From Paracoccaceae bacterium (GTDB lineage: Bacteria; Pseudomonadota; Alphaproteobacteria; Rhodobacterales; Rhodobacteraceae), in contig CANHLE010000021.1 of the NCBI GenBank assembly GCA_947461435.1, forward strand, positions 1-42,032: a DNA stretch of 42,032 bases. Reading direction: 5' to 3'. Each line of letters starts with the position of its first letter. Position 1 is the stretch's first letter. A model generated the notes under the pieces. The model did no database searches, was not told the origin of the DNA, and saw nothing but the letters and a program-made list of their open reading frames with translations. A program made the position numbers and the translations under genes. Of this stretch, positions 40,589-42,032 are shown in pieces.

Positions 40589-41056
40589 ATGTCACGATCC
40601 ACGCCATCCTTGCTTGCCCTTCTGGGACTGGTTGCTGTCGCAGGCTACCAGAACCGCGACCGGATCGGCGAAATGCTTTCAGACGCAAGGCAAAAAGCCA
40701 CCGAACCCGGGCAGGCAATGCCTTCCGCCAATGGCGGATTCATGGCCGAGGTCGGCCAATTCTTTCAGACCGGTCATCTTTTCACCGCGTTGAACGACCT
40801 GGTCGACCGGTTCAAGGCGTCTGGTTGGGGTGACGCTGCGGCCAGTTGGGTATCTGACAAGGCAAACATGCCGCTTGGCGTCGACGAGCTGGAAGCCGCT
40901 TTGGGAAATGAAACCTTGGCGGACCTTGCGCAGAAAACCGGTTTGCCGCGGGCCGAACTGCTTTTGCGCCTGAACGTCGCTCTGCCGCAGGTGGTGAACC
41001 GTTTCACCCCGAATGGTCGACTGCCTACCGAAAGCGAAGCGCAGGCCCACGCCTGA
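40589..41056 (+). CDS. YidB-family (DUF937-like) protein
   Basis: A 155-residue protein. A hydrophobic N-terminus (PSLLALLGLVAVAGYQN) is followed by a linker and a C-terminal helical domain, SGWGDAASWVSDKANMPLGVDELEAALGNETLADLAQKTGLPRAELLLRLNVALPQVVNRFTPNGRLP in approximate form, which is the YidB pattern. Function unknown. It starts 18 bases after the GlsB-type gene and probably shares its transcript. Confidence 0.86.
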   Translation: MSRSTPSLLALLGLVAVAGYQNRDRIGEMLSDARQKATEPGQAMPSANGGFMAEVGQFFQTGHLFTALNDLVDRFKASGWGDAAASWVSDKANMPLGVDELEAALGNETLADLAQKTGLPRAELLLRLNVALPQVVNRFTPNGRLPTESEAQAHA

Positions 41057-41162
41057 CAGGGATGGTCGCAGGCCACCCGTCTGCCGTTGCTCTTCCTGCC
41101 GCCCAGCACGTTTTGAGAGTGCCGAGCCGGCCAATCTAATCCCTCATCAAAGGAATGCCGCC

Positions 41163-41654
41163 ATGACCCCCGACGCTGAAATCACCGCCGCTTTCTGGAA
41201 GCACCTGCGGTCGGACCGCACGGTGATGCTTGGGCTTGAGGCCAGCGCGCCCACAACATTGCGACCAATGACGGCTCAACTGGACGCAGAGGCGGATCAG
41301 GGGCCGATCTGGTTTTTCACCTCGACCGACTCTGCCATCGTGCAAGAACTGAATTCTCAAGATCTGTCCATCTTTACCTTTGTCTCGAAAGGCTATGACG
41401 TCTTTGCGACGGTGCATGGCCATATGACGCGGACGACCGACCGCGCCACGGTTGATCGGCTATGGAATGTTTGGGTCGCGGCTTGGTACGATGGCGGCAA
41501 GGATGACCCAAAAATTGCCCTTTTGCGGTTTGATCCTGCAAGTGCCGAGATCTGGCGTGACGGATCAGGTTTGTTATCCGGTCTGAAACTCCTGTTGGGG
41601 GGCGATCCAAAGGCCAATGCCAATGATAACCTAGCAAAAGTTGCCTTGACGTGA
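41163..41654 (+). CDS. General stress protein, pyridoxamine 5'-phosphate oxidase-like fold
   Basis: A 163-residue split-barrel flavin-binding-type protein. VMLGLEASAPTTLRPMTAQLD, GPIWFFTSTDSAIVQEL and the late WVAAWYDGGKDDPKIALLRFDPASAEIW are typical of the stress protein 26 group of the PNPOx superfamily. ATG at 41163 follows AAAGGAATGCC. The ligand (FMN or F420) and reaction are unknown. It follows two other stress-linked genes in the same direction, with a 106-base gap before it. Confidence 0.9.
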   Translation: MTPDAEITAAFWKHLRSDRTVMLGLEASAPTTLRPMTAQLDAEADQGPIWFFTSTDSAIVQELNSQDLSIFTFVSKGYDVFATVHGHMTRTTDRATVDRLWNVWVAAWYDGGKDDPKIALLRFDPASAEIWRDGSGLLSGLKLLLGGDPKANANDNLAKVALT

Positions 41655-41868
41655 CGGATAGGGGCCGGGTTGGGACCCTCCTTTAGGACTCAGCACGCAT
41701 CTCTGGAAACCGGACCTATTTCGGGGCCATCCCGACCCTGCTTTTACCAGATTGCCCTCTCAGTCCGGGGCAAGTGTCAGGGTGCGGGCTGTGTGGGATG
41801 CCTTGCTCTGCGGTGCGAAGTTCCAGTTTGCAGGAACAACGGCCGACCTTTGCGGACAATTTTCCCCT

Positions 41869-42032
41869 TCATGGATCGTCTGTATCAGGGAGTGTAGATC
41901 CTTCCCCAATAAAGCTACCAAGCGTGCCGAGTGACAAAACGTTGTCGCAGATGACCTTGAGACAGACTAGAAATGGCACGGCCATCAGGCCCCCGGCAAT
42001 GCCCCAAAGCCAGCCCCAGAAAACCACGGTCA
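41869..42032 (-). CDS. AI-2E/PerM-family transporter, C-terminal end (partial)
   Basis: The last 53 codons and a TGA of a leftward gene entering from the right edge. VVFWGWLWGIAGGLMAVPFLVCLKVICDNV is the conserved last membrane segment of AI-2E/PerM-family exporters, and a short charged tail (STLPDTDDP) follows. The rest lies outside the window. It converges with the PNPOx-type gene, and the 214 bases between them hold no gene that I recognise. Confidence 0.85.
   Translation of the reverse strand, partial: TVVFWGWLWGIAGGLMAVPFLVCLKVICDNVLSLGTLGSFIGEGSTLPDTDDP

Overview
The window looks like about 42 kb of chromosome from an alphaproteobacterium of the Rhodobacterales (Roseobacter/Rhodobacter type). 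The clues are moderate to high GC, densely overlapping ATGA gene junctions, many periplasmic-binding-protein sugar importers, a cysK/MscS/AlaX neighbourhood and a class III aminotransferase of the kind common in that order. The genus cannot be fixed by reading alone. No CRISPR array, rRNA, phage or replication origin was seen. There is one tRNA.

Layout. (1) 1-13402: a divergent glycoside-utilisation locus. LacI-type regulator and two TIM-barrel sugar isomerase/epimerase genes run leftwards. A MalE/F/G/K-type ABC importer, a GH2 beta-mannosidase-like enzyme, a third TIM-barrel isomerase, a Gfo/Idh/MocA dehydrogenase and a GH43 beta-xylosidase-like enzyme run rightwards. The intergenic region carries a perfect 14-bp palindrome and an imperfect copy, the likely LacI operators. 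Oligosaccharides are probably imported whole and cut in the cytoplasm. (2) 13481-16697: a methyltransferase, a GntR/FCD regulator and a class III aminotransferase, with TTTGATCAAA palindromes in front of the last two. (3) 16993-21309: cysK, a large DUF3772 mechanosensitive channel and an AlaX-type tRNA editing protein in overlapping order, then tRNA-Ser(GGA). (4) 21585-35029: a block flanked by two decayed insertion-sequence transposase genes (IS3 type on the left, IS6 type on the right). It holds a soluble GAF histidine kinase and a LuxR-like response regulator, an RbsBAC-type importer, an SMP-30 lactonase, a DMT exporter, a UxaA-family dehydratase, an SDR dehydrogenase and an FAH-family dehydratase resembling XylX. 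(5) 35425-38511: type III polyketide synthase, ICMT-type methyltransferase and DHA2 exporter, a compact lipid or small-molecule operon. (6) 38564-42032: CopG-like regulator, PHB-depolymerase-type esterase, small stress proteins, a PNPOx-fold stress protein, and the end of an AI-2E transporter gene.

The most interesting region is (4). Its enzymes fit a non-phosphorylative (Weimberg-like) route: aldose to lactone (SDR), lactone to sugar acid (SMP-30), sugar acid to 2-keto-3-deoxy acid (UxaA family), then a second dehydration by the XylX-like FAH protein. The genes lie in separate transcription units, but two of the control regions share the motif GGAT-N2/3-GGGGA(A/G)ATCCCGCA together with an upstream GCAAAGCA. 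This suggests that the two-component system next to the importer controls both units. The sugar is not identified, and the final semialdehyde dehydrogenase is not in the window.
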